Below, piece by piece: positions 1 through 10,777 of a stretch of 64,000 nucleotides of DNA. The DNA is from Endomychus coccineus. Lineage: Eukaryota > Arthropoda > Insecta > Coleoptera > Endomychidae. The stretch spans positions 5,456,001 to 5,520,000 of the forward strand of contig OY294070.1 in NCBI GenBank assembly GCA_958510875.1, in the 5' to 3' direction. The first letter of the stretch is position 1, and the number at the start of each line of letters is the position of its first letter. The position numbers were made by a program, and so were the translations under genes. The notes beneath the pieces were generated by a model. That model did not search any database. It was not told the DNA's origin and saw only the letters and a program-made list of their open reading frames with translations.

Positions 1-660
1 CTGTATTTCAAGTTCTTCTATGCATGTCCATACCAGACGGGATGTCACTTCCTTATTTCTCATTGCCTTAAGTGCAGCCTGACTGTCGTGTCAATACGTG
101 GATCTGTTCATCTTCGATAGCTCTCCGATTGTATTCCTTCACGCATTGGAGGTTTTCCCAATGAATAGCTGAAGCCTGTCTTTGGGATTATTGAGTATAC
201 TTCTGAACATTTTTCAGTCTTAGATGTGTCTAGGCCCAATGTGAACATTCTCCAGTGTATTTTGTATTCTGAAGGCACCAAGCCTTGCCTCTCCTTGGAT
301 TACCAATTGGAGGGGAGGAAATCCCAGTAGTGTCTCCATTGCTGCAGTGGGCGTTGATTTCTACATTTCTTCTCAGTGACTACTGTGATCCCAAGACTCT
401 GGACCTTGAGTAGTCTTGTCGTGGTCCCACTTTGTTACAGTTTCTCCTCGAATCTTCAAAGGTCCCAAGCCCTCTACTTTGCGTTTACGAGTGAATGCTA
501 CTCTATGGTGGCTTTGTGGGAACTGATATACAGTCCCTCTGAATCCGTCCATGTTATTACCAGGTTCAGAGCCTCTTGCATTTGATCTCTGACCATGGAG
601 TTGTATCTTAGTTTGAAGCCAGATAATTTTCAAATCGATTTTACTCGAAAATCTCCAATC
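1..660 (-). pseudogene. Non-LTR retrotransposon RT fragment
   Basis: Reading the minus strand, broken frames give a stretch typical of the end of a non-LTR reverse transcriptase and the linker to RNase H: a segment ending in AFTRKRKVEGLGPLKIRG (about 550-400), then pieces resembling TAAMETLLG and SEYKIHWRMF further left. Elements of the R1/LOA/I group, which place RNase H after RT, have this arrangement. Several frame changes and stops are visible, so no functional protein is possible. The fragment runs off the left window edge. The exact clade is inference. Confidence 0.7.
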
Positions 661-2840
661 GCAACAAATTACAATGTTTCATGAAACAGTAATCTACAGA
701 AAAGTTGGGGTGTTTCTTACCCTACGTTCCTCTAGTTCTAGACGTTTCTGGTATAAATTAATATTTTTGTTTATTGACATAATTAAGAAATCGCATATTT
801 ATTTCCCATTTTACATTTCATAATTTTATCCTAAATCGTTTCGAAGATATTAACAAAAGTCGATCTTCAGGATTCAATCGAGGGTTGTAGCATGTAGCTC
901 CCTTGGAAAGCATTCTTCGACCCATGTTTAAATGAAGTTTAAAAAAAAATCCTAGAAATAAGCTCCTGAAGTCTCGGGAATTCATTTCCGGACAACCTGT
1001 ATAAGCGCTCATATGGACTGCTAGCAGACTGCCATCCTCTGTGCAAGGAATCAAGCAAGCTGTTATATAGAAATGTCTTTCGTTTTGTTTTCGTATTTGT
1101 TTGGCCAAGGCCATGAGCGCGGTGGAATTTAAAGGTACTGTCGAAGAGCGGCAAATTCAAATTGTTCACGTTTTATCTATTCAAGTCTGGCAACAAACCA
1201 TTTAAGAAAATTGCACGGATTAGATCATTTAAAAGGTATTCACGATGTGGTTGAATTGTTAATGATCTTGTACAGAAGTGTATTGCTGGCAGTCCATACG
1301 TAGGTAATATGTTCAATTGGTTTTACTCAAAGCCGACTAATTTCACAATAAAAAAAGCATAAACGTACTGGTTAACTATATGTTTACATGTTTATATGTT
1401 GAATGTGTATATTTATTAGGCCTACTTAATGTTTCAAGCCTAAAACAAATAATTATACAGTAATTTTTTTTATCTACCGTACAGCCGGAAACCTAATTGG
1501 CGCTTGTATTTTGCAACCATTTTGATCTGAAAACAAAAAAGTTTATCTTCCAGCGGGCAAAGATTCCCCCAAAAGTGCATGCGGCCATTTTTTTTTATTA
1601 TTTGGTACCAAGAACTATATTTTTTATGTATTTGACCAAATTCTTAGAGGATGATTGTAGGTTAAGGACAGTATCTCTTGAACATTTGCTTTAATTATCG
1701 CTATTTCACAAATCTCGGCTGCTTATTGTAGATTCTCACTAATAAACGTGTTTAATAACTCGAGGAATACGCATATACGACACCACACCACACCATTCAG
1801 AGCTAAGACGCTACTGAGAACTAGGTGAACAGTTTGGATGTGTCCCACTATTATATCATCAGGGTAAGAACCCGTAACATTTTCCAAATTTATTTAAAAG
1901 GAAAGGATCTTAGGATTCTGTCGAGCAGCGGGATATCCAAATACCCACTGAAAACGTAGCAGAAGATAGTGTACAAGGGGCTTTGCCTAAGTGCACTACG
2001 GATACCAATAATTTGGAGGAATTCAAGTCTGCAATTTTGAGACGCTGCTGAATCACATTCCGATATTCTTACCAAGTTAGCAAGTTATTATTTTCAGATG
2101 GGATCATCCGTTATTATTGGAAATGGCTTTATCAAAAATTCATTAGCATTCGACGTAAGAAATGTGTCACGAATCTCTGGAAAATCATATACAGTTTGAT
2201 AACAGAGTAATATTCCTCGAGTCTCCATCTTCACCTAAATTTCACTTATTTTTAATCTTTCCGACAACTTCAGACCAGCCAGTTATTTGGTTTTCCACTT
2301 AAGGAAGGAATAAAAGATAAGTGCTTTCACGGATGACTGTCGTCAGGGGATTAACCTCGGACAATCAAGGCGAAGATAAACACATTCTCCCCATTACTAC
2401 TAAAGGGCTTTATACTTATTCAACCAGTTGTTCTCGAAAGCTTAAATGATCCTCTTCAATTGCACCAATTACATATTATCTTGAAAACTTCTAATGGTGT
2501 TATACACTTTTTTTTGTAGTTTCCGTCGTTCTTTCGTTTAAGGAATTAACTGAAACAGCTTGTACCATTTGTTTCACGTAGCTACTCTAGAACTCGATTT
2601 TTATATATTATCTTACTGTATAATTGTTTGAAAGAATCGATATTAATACATCATTCGCTATTATTTCCTAGTAGCCATTTAAATTGGATATTATAAATAT
2701 GTACCTATGATCATTTATATCTTTTATTTTTAACGTAATTGAGATATAAGTATTTTTTGTACATTCTAGATTTCTATTTTTACTTGTGACATATTTTATT
2801 TTTCAAGGAATTATAATAAACATTTTATTTAAGATCGGTT
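661..2840. other. No gene recognised; AT-rich, MITE-like patches
   Basis: Open frames here are short and match nothing I know. The patch at about 815-930 resembles 50350-50460 (shared words around 'gaagatattaacaaaa' and 'catgtttaaa'), so at least part is a dispersed repeat. Confidence 0.5.
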
Positions 2841-3044
2841 GTTTTTGTTTTAATCCTCTTCCTCTTCCTTCCTCAACCATAGTGCTCTCTAAAAACTATT
2901 AATTGACTACGATAGTGATGTCACACTCTCATCACTCTATGTCGTAAGTATTTCTAATATTGATCTTTATCGCACTAAGAAATAAGGGTTACAATAAGCT
3001 ATTTTTTCCCTCATAAATTTTATTCAATCTCTCCCTTATAAAAA

Positions 3045-3140
3045 ATAATAGCTGTTGTCCGCGGGCTACGCCCACAGAAATAGCTACTCCCCGTAGAAGA
3101 AGGCTTCGGTTCCGGCGCCCTGATGGTTAACCCCGAACTT
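3045..3140 (+). repeat. RTE-like 3' tail fragment
   Basis: Contains 'tagctgttgtccgcggg' followed by 'ctacgccca', a word pair typical of the 3' tails of insect RTE-type retrotransposons. A related copy lies on the opposite strand at 38720-38765. Assignment rests on this short motif only. Confidence 0.4.
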
Positions 3141-3376
3141 CAAGACTTGATATCCATATTTCAAATTAGTAGGAATTGATAAAAGCGTTGAAAGTCGTGA
3201 AATTAATGATAATGATCCATTATCTGTGGAAATGTCTGTCATATAAATAGTACGTGAAAGCCCTATAGCTCAAGTTTAATAAAACATCAACTCTAGACGC
3301 ACAAGAGAGAATATACACAACTGTCAGTATTGCGATTTTGAAGGCACTCGGGTTGAAAAGTCACATCAACTCTAAT

Positions 3377-3748
3377 CATAGTCAAAGTATAAAGGTCTGT
3401 TGGGCCTCCCTATCATCGTTTCTCGCCCCGGGTGACGTCACCCGTCTCCTCCAATCACAGCCTTGCTCTCATCGGTGAAAGGTCGCATCCCCGTTTCACG
3501 GAAAATAATATTTCTACTATGCTTTTTACGTTATTATTCGTCTATAAAACTAAGTTGTAGAGTATTTACCTAACATATTATTTATCAATGTACATATTTT
3601 TATTTTAAGAAAAAAGTTTAAACATAATGATTTTAAATTCAAATTCAAGAGCGCGACATTCCCGCGAAATAAACGACCAATCAGCTTGCACTCGAATTTT
3701 AGAAAAAGTAGAAGGGAGGCTTCAACAGACCTCTATACTTTCACTATG
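3377..3748. mobile_element. MITE with TIRs and approximate 8-bp target duplication
   Basis: The left end 'catagtcaaagtataaaggt' with 'ctgttgggcctccc' is matched in inverted form by 'gggaggcttcaacagacctc' with 'tatactttcactatg' at the right end, giving terminal inverted repeats of about 34 bp. Flanks are 'actctaat' on the left and '(a)cctctaat' on the right, close to an 8-bp duplication. An 8-bp duplication is usual for hAT or P-type transposases. No coding capacity. A perfect 16-bp palindrome lies inside at 3429-3444. Confidence 0.65.
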
Positions 3749-3849
3749 ACCTCTAATCAGTAATCACACAATGCAGAATATAGCCAAGTGTCAGTATTGC
3801 GACAGTCCTTATAGCTCAGATTAAAAAAAGCCACATCACCTCTAAACAC

Positions 3850-4140
3850 ATAGGAAAGAATATGGCCACTATGAAAGCCCTTATATCCTAATATGAGAAA
3901 CATGATTGCTCTTACCTCTAACATAGTGAAAATTAACCCTAACGTCAAAAAGTCAATAATTAATAAAATACAGAGAATACGTTTCGGAAATTTGAGAATT
4001 AATTAATTATGCACGCTAATTTATCATTCCTCGCATCTTGGTGTGATATCATACTTGTAGGGGTAGTGTTACAAAAATACAATTCCATAATACAATAATG
4101 TTATTTAAAAAATATGAAAGCAATGTTGGTTACAAAAAGG
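3850..4140 (+). repeat. Dispersed repeat, copy A
   Basis: About 260 bp of this stretch are closely matched at 8045-8335 in the same orientation, including 'cctcgcatcttggtgtgata' and 'aggggtagtgttacaaaaat'. The two copies bracket the LRR gene at 4740-5489. Upstream, 3260-3380 and 3775-3900 share weaker similarity ('gtcagtattgcga'). Confidence 0.7.
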
Positions 4141-4694
4141 GCGCTGTAAATAGTTTATATTCAAAGCGACATCTATTATGCAATAGTTAAACTATAGATT
4201 CGTTAAATTTCCACATTACAGATTCCCTGCCACGAATTCCTGATTTGCAGATTTCTTTCAAAGTGTTGAAGCAATTTCATAGATGTTCTAAAACCATCTC
4301 AATCAAGTCTGTCAATAATTACTATAATCAATTGATGATAACTGGAATAATAAAAGTTAATTTGGGAATGTTTCTACAGTGTATTATTGAGTTTAGTGTT
4401 CATTTGTAATAAAACGAAAAACTCAAGTACCGGACTTAGTAGTACTAGAAATTAGTATAGTAGGTCCCAAAGGAAAGAATTTGACTAATTAATTACACAT
4501 CCTTTGAAAACTTCATTCTTTTTTTCCTCGCATTACTGCGATTTTCACTTTTTCGGTAAATAGTAACCTTAATTTTGAAGTTTAACGTTTAGGAGAGGAA
4601 ATCGAAAACCTGAAATGGTTTTTAGGACAGAATGTTCATTCCAGATCTTATAGACGTTATTGCGTACAAAGAACATATTCATTGGAACATGATA

Positions 4695-4700
4695 TTTATT
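4695..4700 (-). terminator. Polyadenylation signal of minus-strand LRR gene
   Basis: Minus-strand AATAAA about 40 nt after the stop codon of the LRR reading frame, at a normal position for cleavage and polyadenylation. Confidence 0.6.
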
Positions 4701-4739
4701 TCTAGTTTAATTAAATCTAGTTAATACAATTTTACAAGT

Positions 4740-5489
4740 TCACCTAGCCCGCGATCCAGGCTTCTTCTCGAATGTTTTGTAAAATACCCAATTACACATA
4801 TCTGATTTGAATTCGTCCAAAACACGGATACCTCTTTGCTCCAGTTTCGTAAAGATATTCTTCCTTTCGCCACAAGGTATCGGGTTGTAATTGATATCGA
4901 ATTCCTCCAATTTAGGTAAACTTATCAGCAATCGTCCCACGTCCACCGAAACGATGGAATTGCTTTGCAAACTGAGCGATTTCAAATTAGACAACCCTTC
5001 GAACACGTTCCAGTTTAATTCGAACCGATATCCAGTAATCGTTAATTTTTCCAGCTGATCCAGATTTTTGAAGCAATGTTCGCTGAAGTACAACTGGTCG
5101 TTGGATACCAATTTCAGTTCTTTGAGTTTTCTACAACCCTGAAGGATATTTTTGGTCATGTTCGGGAACGATCGCGATTGACTGATCGTAAGTCTTTGCA
5201 AATTGGGCAGGGCGCTGAAGCTGCTCGCGTCAATATGACTGATTTCGCTGTAGGTAAGTTCCAAGTCTTCAACGTCGGGCAACAGGAGGAACGTGTCGAA
5301 GTGGATGGAACCATTGGCCTCGTTCATTTTAAATTTTAAACCGTAAAATGTCAAATTCAATGGATCGTCTTTCTTGAGATAGATCTTCGAACATATCGTT
5401 TTGTCCTCTTCTTCTTTGAACTCGCAATTTTGGCAGAATACCGATGATAACAGGAGAGCGACGGAACATTGGAGGAATAGAATTTTCAT
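4740..5489 (-). CDS. Secreted leucine-rich-repeat protein
   Basis: An intact 249-residue protein. It opens with a basic residue and a hydrophobic stretch (MKILFLQCSVALLLSSVFC), a clear signal peptide, followed by a Cys-containing N-terminal cap. About six LRRs follow, with the LxxLxLxxN-type spacing visible in pieces such as LEKLTITGYRF and LKSLSLQSNSI. Two C-terminal cysteines (PCGER, DMCNW) suggest a short LRR cap. No transmembrane or TIR segment follows, so a secreted extracellular binding protein is expected. I chose the Met at 5489 because a minus-strand splice acceptor ('tccttgttacag') ends at 5491, one base before it. An upstream in-frame Met at 5540 would lie inside the intron. Ligand and pathway are unknown; innate immunity or adhesion are guesses. 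It is related to the protein at 14119-14920. Confidence 0.85.
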   Translation of the reverse strand: MKILFLQCSVALLLSSVFCQNCEFKEEEDKTICSKIYLKKDDPLNLTFYGLKFKMNEANGSIHFDTFLLLPDVEDLELTYSEISHIDASSFSALPNLQRLTISQSRSFPNMTKNILQGCRKLKELKLVSNDQLYFSEHCFKNLDQLEKLTITGYRFELNWNVFEGLSNLKSLSLQSNSIVSVDVGRLLISLPKLEEFDINYNPIPCGERKNIFTKLEQRGIRVLDEFKSDMCNWVFYKTFEKKPGSRAR

Positions 5490-5490
5490 T

Positions 5491-5503
5491 CTGTAACAAG
5501 GAC
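5491..5503 (-). other. Splice acceptor before LRR start codon
   Basis: The minus-strand sequence has a pyrimidine-rich stretch ending in 'ttacag', one base before the chosen ATG. This implies a non-coding first exon further right, between here and the divergent LRR gene. Confidence 0.55.
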
Positions 5504-5540
5504 AAAGAGAAGTAAATACGATTTCCATTATGAGTAACAA

Positions 5541-6640
5541 GCATTTGTCGGTGGTAATTGTATTATAGTGTCAGATCCCCCATTTATGCCTCACACTTTC
5601 ATTTTTCGTACAAATATGGCTTTGACTTCCGAAGAATCATAGTGTGCAAGAACTATAATTATCTCATCGGCAATACCCCATTCATTATTCCCGGTTTCCA
5701 GTTTATATCTTGAATATTGCGATACTCAAACGCACCTATTTCCGGGTATGTTTTGAGTCTCTTTCATTCTAATCTTTCACGTCACATTGACGCAATATAC
5801 TTACTTAATTCAATAATACGTTTATCGGTACAGAGAAAATAACAGTACGCTATGGAAATAGAAACAGGATAAATTTATCTGAAATTTATGAGCAATATAA
5901 TACAAAATAATTATTCGCTTCGTTACAGGATTCTAGAATATCGAGTTTGTCCTTTTTCTTATCTTTTGGATAGTGAATTCTGCGAGGGTTAGTTCACAAC
6001 ATGGTAAGCGCACCATCACCTATACGTAACTTCCTTTTAAAATTTTGATTTTGCATTCTGTTTGCAGAACCATTTTATGCCTTAATATTTTTATTTATTT
6101 TATGTATGTCCACCTATTTGTCAATTTTATTATGTAGTATATAATAATTATGTAGGTTTATTATATCACAATGAATTAATTCAAAAATTACCAAATGGCA
6201 ATAAGAATGAGGTTGATTACTTTAATTTTCCACTCAATGTATAGAAGGGGGCCACCAAAAACTTTCATAAAAGTTTCTCTATATCCAAACAGACATATCT
6301 ATTTGTTACAATAATGAAACATTTTCCAATATTTTCAATAATAAAACTTCAAGGTTTTTCTTACAAAATTATTTTAAGACTAGAACACATCTCTATACAT
6401 TACAGGATGTTGTGGGACATATACACATACATTGTGTTCAAGATAAGAATGTTTATCATAGGGATATCGAAAATGATAATAGACACAGTTTTGATAAAAA
6501 AGTTTCATATGGAATGAAAAAAAGTACGATTGGTGCGCCACCTAGTGGAGAAAAAAAATCAGGTGTATTCTTAATTTTTATGAATAACTTTCTCAAACAA
6601 TTTTTTCTTGTTTATATAACGCGACTGCAGGGTGGTGAGT
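5541..6640. other. No gene recognised; probable intron or upstream region
   Basis: AT-rich sequence with only short frames. The first exon and promoter of the minus-strand LRR gene should lie here or further right, but I cannot place them. Confidence 0.4.
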
Positions 6641-6891
6641 GGATCGAACTGGTGAAAGATTGCATAGTGTACTGGTAACTGCCACACCAGAGAGGTTAGG
6701 GAATTTAGCCCAAGGCTTAGTCAAAAACTAATGTCCCCATTGTGTGTAGAACCTCAATTTGCATTAGTACATTACATAAGTTACATATTACACAATTAGG
6801 TTATAGAAAGCATGTTCCGGTTTTGATAAAATACTGAAAAGTACCACGTGTTTATTAGTTATTCGACACAATAAAACTTAAGAATATAGCA

Positions 6892-6909
6892 TGGCGCAGT
6901 CGGTAGGAT
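6892..6909 (+). promoter_or_regulatory. Gypsy primer-binding site
   Basis: 'tggcgcagtcggtaggat' is a tRNA-complementary primer-binding site of the type used by many insect Ty3/Gypsy elements. It directly follows an LTR-like end containing AATAAA ('attcgacacaataaaac'). Confidence 0.7.
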
Positions 6910-7028
6910 TAAATTTAACTTGAAACTGTCTAGCCCTTTCTATAACTTTGGATAATATTAAATCACGTTCCTCCAGGTCCTTCCCGGTCACAAAATTACT
7001 GTATTATACTTTTGAAAATACTCCGGAG

Positions 7029-7280
7029 CTACGCAAATGGTAACCTTCTGAACCTATAATAACCAAAAAGTGAGCTAAAGATACATAATTTACTTAAATT
7101 TGTGTCCATGCTACCTTGATGAAACCTATCCTTTAGATCCAACACTGTAAAGTATCTTTTCCCAGACAGTTTAGCAGAAATTTCAAGTACTGTTGGTATC
7201 AGATAAGGCTCTCTTATTATTACTTTATTTACATCCGCAGGATCTGATTCATGAGTCACATACAGGAATACCTTATACAA
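7029..7280 (-). pseudogene. Ty3/Gypsy reverse transcriptase fragment
   Basis: The minus-strand translation contains REPYLIPTVLEISAKLSGKR, then YFTVLDLKDRFHQ and FGYYRFRRLPFA. This is the N-terminal part of the Ty3/Gypsy RT domain: the 'LDLK' block holds the first catalytic Asp, and the 'YRFRRLPF' block the substrate-binding motif. The second catalytic block (YxDD) is absent, so the piece is dead. It overlaps the oppositely oriented integrase fragment by about 30 bp. Confidence 0.85.
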
Positions 7281-7537
7281 AAATGCAAAGTTTGTGAAAA
7301 ATATATGCCAGCAAAAACCAATGAGCTAGAAATACCAAATAAACATTTTTACAAAATAAGTTCTGATATAAGTGAATATGGAAAAAAGTATTTGATAATT
7401 TTCGACTATTTTTCAATGTGGTTGAAGATTAAATCGATAATCAATAAAACGTCTGAAGAGCTGATATCTAAATTCAAGACTTGTTTTGCTACAAATGGGA
7501 TCCTAAATATCTTAATTCCAGACAATATGCTTTATGC
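7251..7537 (+). pseudogene. Ty3/Gypsy integrase fragment
   Basis: Translation shows CKVCEKYMPAK (the CxxC half of the integrase zinc finger), then a core starting ISSDISEYG with the first catalytic Asp, YLIIFDYFSMW, and ILIPDNM with the second Asp. This is the retroviral-type integrase core. The third catalytic residue is missing because the frame runs into an inverted primer-binding site at 7538. A plausible sister piece of the RT fragment from the same element family. Confidence 0.85.
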
Positions 7538-7555
7538 ATCCTACCGACTGCGCCA
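7538..7555 (-). promoter_or_regulatory. Inverted Gypsy primer-binding site
   Basis: Reverse complement of the same 18-nt primer-binding site as at 6892-6909. An LTR-like end ('gaaataaagaatataaca' on the minus strand) lies beyond it. Confidence 0.7.
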
Positions 7556-8044
7556 TGTTATATTCTTTATTTCTATAGTGTCGAGTAAGTAATACACTTC
7601 TCGAAATTTTATTAGAACCTGAACATTTCGATTTTTCGGACACACCAGTGAGGTTAGGGAATTTGGCCCTGGGCTTAGCCAAAAAATGACCCCCATCGTG
7701 TTTAGTATGTGGATTCGCATTAGTACAGTCACTTGGTGTTGAAAAGTACTACCCAAACTTCGGAATATTTCTTTATGGGCCTGAAAATTTATTTTTTGCA
7801 GATTCTTAAGCTTTGGGGAAATCAACTCCAAATATCATTGCTAAGAGACTGAAAACGAACCCTGAATTTCAAAATTTAATACTCGCTCAAGTGTTAACAT
7901 TCAGTTATTGAAACAGTCGTATATGTGTTATTGAGGTCAAAATGAAATTCGCGATTGCAACACTACAATAGGGGCACATACTATGGAAATGTTAGCTATA
8001 TTTTGTTTGTTTTTGAGCAAGTACACGCTGTTTTTGCAAGTTTT

Positions 8045-8335
8045 TATACTTTAAGACATTAAGCTTCTATCCTAATAAAAGAATCATGACTGCTCTTACC
8101 TCTAAGCCCTTACGTCAAAAGGTCAATAAGTAACGAAATACAGAGAACAACTTTCGGAAGTTTGACAATTAAACTTAATTTTTTTAGAGTGCTTGGGTCT
8201 AGTATTTTTATTACGTACGCTAATTTGTTATTCCTCGCATCTTGGTGTGATATCATACTTCCAGGGGTAGTGTTACAAAAATACAAATCAATAATAAAAA
8301 TAATATTATTAAAAAAATATGGAAAGCAATGTCGG
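8045..8335 (+). repeat. Dispersed repeat, copy B
   Basis: Same-orientation partner of 3850-4140. It is followed at about 8335-8410 by an unusually GC-rich patch ('ggcactggcagctggccttg') of unknown origin. Confidence 0.7.
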
Positions 8336-9119
8336 TCTCGAATGGGGCACTGGCAGCTGGCCTTGGGCCCCGCGGCAGTTTGCCTCCCGTCCATGATGCT
8401 AGGTCTGCGGGGGTGTTTGTTACGCTACTGGGTGAATGTTTTAGTTTACAAAATAATAAGCATATCAAACTTATGTTGTTCATTATTATTTTTATTGCAT
8501 GATTGAAGTATTTGTCGTGCATATATTGACCATTTTTTGCAACATTCGATCATGCATTATATGCCCTTTCTTTACGGAATATCTACCCAAGTGTTTTGCT
8601 CCTCTCACAGCTAGTAATAGTTTCAGTAATATCACGGACATCTTGCTCTACGACTTTGACATTGCCACCACTGGTCTACTTTTTTTTTAAATTTATATGT
8701 CCCCATTACAAAGATTTTTCGAATAGTTCATGCACAGTATGCTAGATTTCCTACCTAATATTATATATTTTCCTCTTCCAATGCAATCCCCAAATCATGT
8801 ATGTCACTCTACACCAATATTTACTAAATTAATAAACAACTGACCTTTAATCCTTTATTTAACAATATGTATCCGTTGAGACCCAATTTGCGTAGTTAAA
8901 CTATTTATGTTACAGCCATACCTAGCTGTGACTTAATTCCAATTTAATACTTTAAACTTGTCATCAATCGTCGCACTTGTATGTATATTATGTGGTGGTA
9001 CATTTAAGCAGCCAGGAACCGCTTTGGTCAGAATTATCTGGACAAATGAAGACGAATGAGAAAGTACGATTATGGTAAATTGGATAGCTCCAAAAAGGTT
9101 AATTTTTAACAAACGACAT
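8336..9119. other. No gene recognised
   Basis: Apart from the GC-rich patch next to the repeat, only short AT-rich frames with no recognisable motif. Confidence 0.4.
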
Positions 9120-9800
9120 TATACCGGGTGAATGTAACCCATACAGTATTAAAATGTTATATAATGGTGAGTCATAAAATATCAAATTGAATATTTATTG
9201 AAGAGTAAGAGTACATATCATATACAGTGCTTTCGTAAAGTACTGAATACGTTCATTTTTAGCCAAACTATCCATTTCTGAGGAATCTCATGAAACAGGT
9301 CCATTTTTAATCTCAATTTGCCTAATTTATAAAGGAAAATTAAATATGCTGGGTGATCCACGTTTGATTAATGTCGTCCGCGACAATTTTTTCAAATGGT
9401 ACACCCTATATATTATTCAATTTTTGGAATCTCCATGGAAAGCTGAATTCAAAAATATATCACACATAGGGTTTGTATACAATGCGTCCGTTGAATTCAG
9501 TGCTTTCGTAAAGTAGTGGAAGTCGTAAGAAATTGAAGGAAAAATTTTTGGTAAGAACGCTCGAACCCGTCGAGTTTTATTCTCATTTGGGCATTCTTTC
9601 AAATTTAATTAATACATACAGAATGATTCGTGTAGGAGAAATGACGTCATTGGTATTTTTTAATGGCAACCCTATTTTATTTCCATGTGACCCATACTCA
9701 AAAGGTTTCCTTTCACATTCCCTCTTGGAAAATGGGGTTGCCATAAAAAATATCAATGACGTAATTTCTGCATAGCAATCTATCTAGTATTGGAAGTAAT
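9120..9800. repeat. MITE-like foldback region
   Basis: 'cagtgctttcgtaaagta' appears at about 9225 and again at about 9500. At 9640-9765 an imperfect hairpin pairs 'aatgacgtcattggtatttt' with a later 'atatcaatgacgtaattt', with 'tggcaaccc' and 'ggggttgcca' forming the inner stem. No coding capacity is evident. Confidence 0.5.
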
Positions 9801-10149
9801 CTCATACAATGTGAGAATAAGATTGAAACCAAACTATAATACGCTCATCAAGTATTATTATTTTTCTAATTGTATTCGAAGTGTTCCCAATAATGTTTTT
9901 GATCATCGAAATTGCCGATTAAAGGCGTAAGATCCCCGTATCTCAGCGTTCTGTGCCAAAAGAAGCGCCAAAATAGTAATTTTGTGTTTTTCGGGCAAAT
10001 TTTACGGAAAATTCAGATTGCAGGTTCGTAAATTTGATCTAATATGACAATCCATGACCCATTATTCCTGGGTACACTCGATCCGAGGCTCAAAAACGAT
10101 TTATTTCAAAAGAAATTTGCAATTTTCCGCGGATTTACACTTGCAGCTT

Positions 10150-10465
10150 TTGACTTGCAAGTTGACATCGTCAGCAACTTGAAGTATATGGTCTTAAAAC
10201 GTTATGTACCGTTAGTATGTAAAGGTGCTGATGTGCAACGACCCATTTGTTAAGTCTTGAGGAAGTACACGCGTTCAACTTTAGCGTGCAAGTCCAACGC
10301 GTCAGCAACCTTGGCTTTGATAACTAAATCGCATTGGAATTGCTGACGTGCAACTCTCTCATCTTGATGGCTAGGGAAGTTGCACGTTCGGAAATTAGAT
10401 GTGCAACATGCAGGGACCTACTCTTTGCCAAAGTGCCATTTTAATTGCTGACTTGCAACTCTCCT
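10150..10465. repeat. Degenerate short motif repeated in both orientations
   Basis: The word 'tgctgac(g/t)tgcaactctc' occurs near 10340 and 10447, and 'tgctgatgtgcaacg' near 10225. Inverted versions ('gcaagttgacatcgtcagca' near 10157, 'gcaagtccaacgcgtcagca' near 10289) lie on the other strand. Subterminal transposon repeats would look like this; no element is recognised. Confidence 0.5.
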
Positions 10466-10689
10466 AGCCGAAATTTAGGCAGGCCGAAGGAGTAATCCGA
10501 CATCCTGAACTTATCAAGAGTTACAGGGTTGAAGGAACTACTGTAGCCGTTGAGACATCCTGAATGGCTCATCAGCAAATACAATAGATCTAATGGGTCG
10601 TAGTGGGCAAATATCTCCAACAGAATACAATACAATAAAAATCCTACAATTAAGCAGGAAGGAAGGCAAAATTAAGTGAAGAAGACCCC

Positions 10690-10777
10690 ATATTACATTA
10701 CTTATCCCAAACAGTAGGTATTTGAACAGGCACATTTTGTTTTGTATTTACTTTATTGTGATGATAACTACTTGGAG
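10690..10777 (+). repeat. PLE pseudo-LTR fragment, second lineage
   Basis: 'aggtatttgaacaggcacat' followed by 'gtgatgataactacttgg' matches the pseudo-LTR core seen at 33660, 35200 and (inverted) 28160. The ribozyme-like core is degraded here. Confidence 0.5.

Larger units (their letters stand above)
6683..7735. mobile_element. Scrambled Ty3/Gypsy remnant between direct repeats
   Basis: Direct repeats of about 90 bp (6683-6775 and 7644-7735, sharing 'gaggttagggaattt') bracket a rearranged Gypsy element. Inside, a primer-binding site with the end of an LTR lies on the plus strand at 6860-6909. The same combination is inverted at 7538-7590. Between them are an RT piece on the minus strand and an integrase piece on the plus strand. 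Two partial copies joined head to head, or a large internal inversion, would explain this. Confidence 0.7.

Noticed and set aside
3429..3444. Host promoter with a CRE site
   Set aside because: It lies inside a MITE with no adjacent exon; listed only as a property of the MITE.
5076..5339. 87-codon plus-strand frame
   Set aside because: Antisense shadow of the minus-strand LRR gene; no domain and no start context.
5490..5540. Upstream Met of the LRR frame at 5540
   Set aside because: It precedes a good splice acceptor and gives a worse signal peptide, so the Met at 5489 is preferred.
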